Below are positions 5,604 to 7,179 of a stretch of DNA of 7,179 nt, one piece after another. The stretch comes from Methylococcales bacterium (GTDB lineage Bacteria; Pseudomonadota; Gammaproteobacteria; Methylococcales; Methylomonadaceae). The position numbers and the translations under genes are program-made. The stretch's first letter is position 1. Every line of letters starts with the position of its first letter. Where the stretch lies: NCBI GenBank assembly GCA_023146575.1, contig JAGLBU010000221.1, positions 1-7,179 of the forward strand, given 5' to 3'. A model generated the notes under the pieces. It saw only the letters and a program-made list of their open reading frames with translations. It was not told the origin of the DNA and searched no databases.

Positions 5604-7179
5604 ATGAGTAAAAATCTGGTTATTGTAGAATCGCCTGCAAAAGCAAAAACGATTGAAAAATACCTAGGCAAAGACTTTCATGTCTTAGCATCCTACGGGC
5701 ATGTTCGAGATTTAGTGCCAAAAGAAGGGGCAGTGGATACGCAAAACGATTTTGCCATGAAATACCAATTAGTTGAGCGCAATCAGCGCCATGTTCAAGA
5801 GATTATTAAAGCCTTAAAAAAAGCCGAAACCCTCTATTTAGCCACAGATCCTGATCGAGAAGGGGAAGCAATTGCATGGCATTTACTGGAACTCTTAAAA
5901 AATCGCAAAATTCTTAAAAAGAAAGCGGTTCATCGGGTGGTTTTTCATGAAATCACCAAAAAGGCGGTCACTGAGGCGATTGCCAATCCTGCTGAATTAG
6001 CACTGGATATGGTCAATGCGCAACAAGCACGGCGGGCATTAGATTATTTAGTCGGTTTTAATTTATCGCCGTTATTGTGGAAAAAAATTCGCAGAGGTTT
6101 ATCTGCAGGTCGGGTTCAAAGCCCTGCATTACGGATGATTGTTGAGCGCACCATTGAAATTGATGCCTTTAAAAAACGTGAATATTGGACACTGGATGCA
6201 CATTTTGAAGCCGATAAGCAAGATTTTAAAGCACGATTAACCTATTTTGAGGGTAAAAAATTATCGCAATTCTCAATTACGGACGATACGAATGCGGAAA
6301 AAACCGAAACCTTTTTAAAAAATTGCTCGAATGATTGTTTAATTGTGGCAAATGTTCAAAAGAAACAGCGTAAACGAAATCCTTCCCCTCCCTTTACCAC
6401 CTCAACCTTGCAACAAGAAGCGGCGCGTAAATTAGGTTTTACCACCAAACGCACCATGATTGTAGCGCAACAATTATACGAAGGAATTGAGGTTAAAGGT
6501 GAAACCGCAGGATTAATCACCTATATGCGAACCGATTCCGTGACACTTTCAGAGGATTCTCTCACCGATATTCGAGCCTTAATTGTTGAAAAATATGGGG
6601 CTGACAATATCCCTAAAACCCCTAGAAAATTTAAAACCAAATCAAAAAATGCCCAAGAAGCCCATGAAGCGGTGCGTCCAACCACCGTTCAGTTTATCCC
6701 TAAGGAAATTAAAAGCTACCTGAGTGCTGAACAATACAAGCTTTATAATTTAATTTGGAAACGCACCATTGCCTGTCAAATGATTCATGCAACGCTCAAT
6801 TTAATGGCGATTGATTTTCATTGTGGGTCGGATAAAAATGTCTTTAGAGCCACAGGATCAACCGTAACACATGCAGGTTTTATGGCGGTTTATCTGGAAA
6901 GCTTGGATGATACGAAAGAAGGGGATGATAAGGAGAATTTTCTACCGCCGTTAACAATTGGCGATTCAATTCCATTAAAAGTCATTGTCAGTGATCAACA
7001 TTTTACCGAGCCACCGCCGCGTTACAGTGAAGCCAGTTTGGTTAAATCTTTGGAAGAACATGGCATTGGTCGTCCATCAACCTATGCGACGATTATTTCA
7101 ACCTTGCAAAATCGTGAATATGTTACCTTGGAAACCAAGCGTTTTTATCCCACCGATGTGGGACGGATTGTTAATAAAT
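5604..7179 (+). CDS. topA: DNA topoisomerase I, type IA (3' end outside window)
   Basis: TopA relaxes negative supercoils by cutting one strand through a 5'-phosphotyrosine link. The window holds 525 codons; the C-terminal zinc-finger or ribbon region that usually follows is beyond the edge. The TOPRIM domain comes first: LVIVESPAKAKTIEKYLG with E9, and TDPDREGEA (81-89) with D82, D84 and E86 binding Mg2+. Then come NAQQARRALDYLVG (138-151), SAGRVQSPALR (167-177), FTTSTLQQEAARKLGF (264-279) and the active-site segment LITYMRTDS, where Y307 is the nucleophile. SEASLVKSLEEHGIGRPSTYATIIST follows near the end. It lacks the lysine-rich insertion E. coli TopA carries early in TOPRIM. The ATG at 5604 gives the expected N-terminus. 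It follows smg by 25 bp and is probably the last shown gene of this operon. Confidence 0.97.
   Translation, partial: MSKNLVIVESPAKAKTIEKYLGKDFHVLASYGHVRDLVPKEGAVDTQNDFAMKYQLVERNQRHVQEIIKALKKAETLYLATDPDREGEAIAWHLLELLKNRKILKKKAVHRVVFHEITKKAVTEAIANPAELALDMVNAQQARRALDYLVGFNLSPLLWKKIRRGLSAGRVQSPALRMIVERTIEIDAFKKREYWTLDAHFEADKQDFKARLTYFEGKKLSQFSITDDTNAEKTETFLKNCSNDCLIVANVQKKQRKRNPSPPFTTSTLQQEAARKLGFTTKRTMIVAQQLYEGIEVKGETAGLITYMRTDSVTLSEDSLTDIRALIVEKYGADNIPKTPRKFKTKSKNAQEAHEAVRPTTVQFIPKEIKSYLSAEQYKLYNLIWKRTIACQMIHATLNLMAIDFHCGSDKNVFRATGSTVTHAGFMAVYLESLDDTKEGDDKENFLPPLTIGDSIPLKVIVSDQHFTEPPPRYSEASLVKSLEEHGIGRPSTYATIISTLQNREYVTLETKRFYPTDVGRIVNK

Overview
The window is an AT-rich stretch (about 40% GC by eye) of a bacterial chromosome. 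It most resembles a gammaproteobacterium. The order tsaP-like, dprA, smg, topA beside a divergent def is a known gammaproteobacterial arrangement, and each protein looks gammaproteobacterial (Smg/DUF494, a 291-residue NadK, a 167-residue Def). A carotenoid-type desaturase and the TTCCCAAACT/AGTTTGGGAA palindromes would fit a methanotroph- or sulfur-oxidiser-like lineage, but that placement is a guess.

Layout. 1-1182 (minus): a partial FAD-dependent oxidoreductase of the phytoene desaturase/carotenoid isomerase family, running off the left edge. 1183-1299: a short divergent promoter region. 1300-2175 (plus): nadK, NAD kinase. 2094-2473: an unusual convergent junction. The tails of nadK and def are present twice, as a 129 bp copy and a 119 bp copy, on either side of a 127 bp palindromic, transposase-less element with 26 bp inverted repeats. 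2434-2937 (minus): def, peptide deformylase, probably starting at a GTG. 2938-3034: a compact divergent promoter region. 3035-7179 (plus): a likely operon of a secreted TsaP-like protein, dprA, smg and topA (cut by the right edge).

Function. nadK makes NADP and def removes the formyl group from new proteins; both are housekeeping. The plus-strand cluster joins a protein related to the type IV pilus secretin anchor TsaP, the transformation recombination mediator DprA, the uncharacterised Smg and DNA topoisomerase I. The TsaP-like protein lacks the LysM domain that normally binds peptidoglycan and has a Pro/Glu/Lys-rich stretch in its place.

The most unusual features are the long duplication around the small palindromic element, which leaves both convergent genes intact, and the LysM-less TsaP homologue. 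I saw no tRNA, rRNA, CRISPR array, prophage or defence genes.
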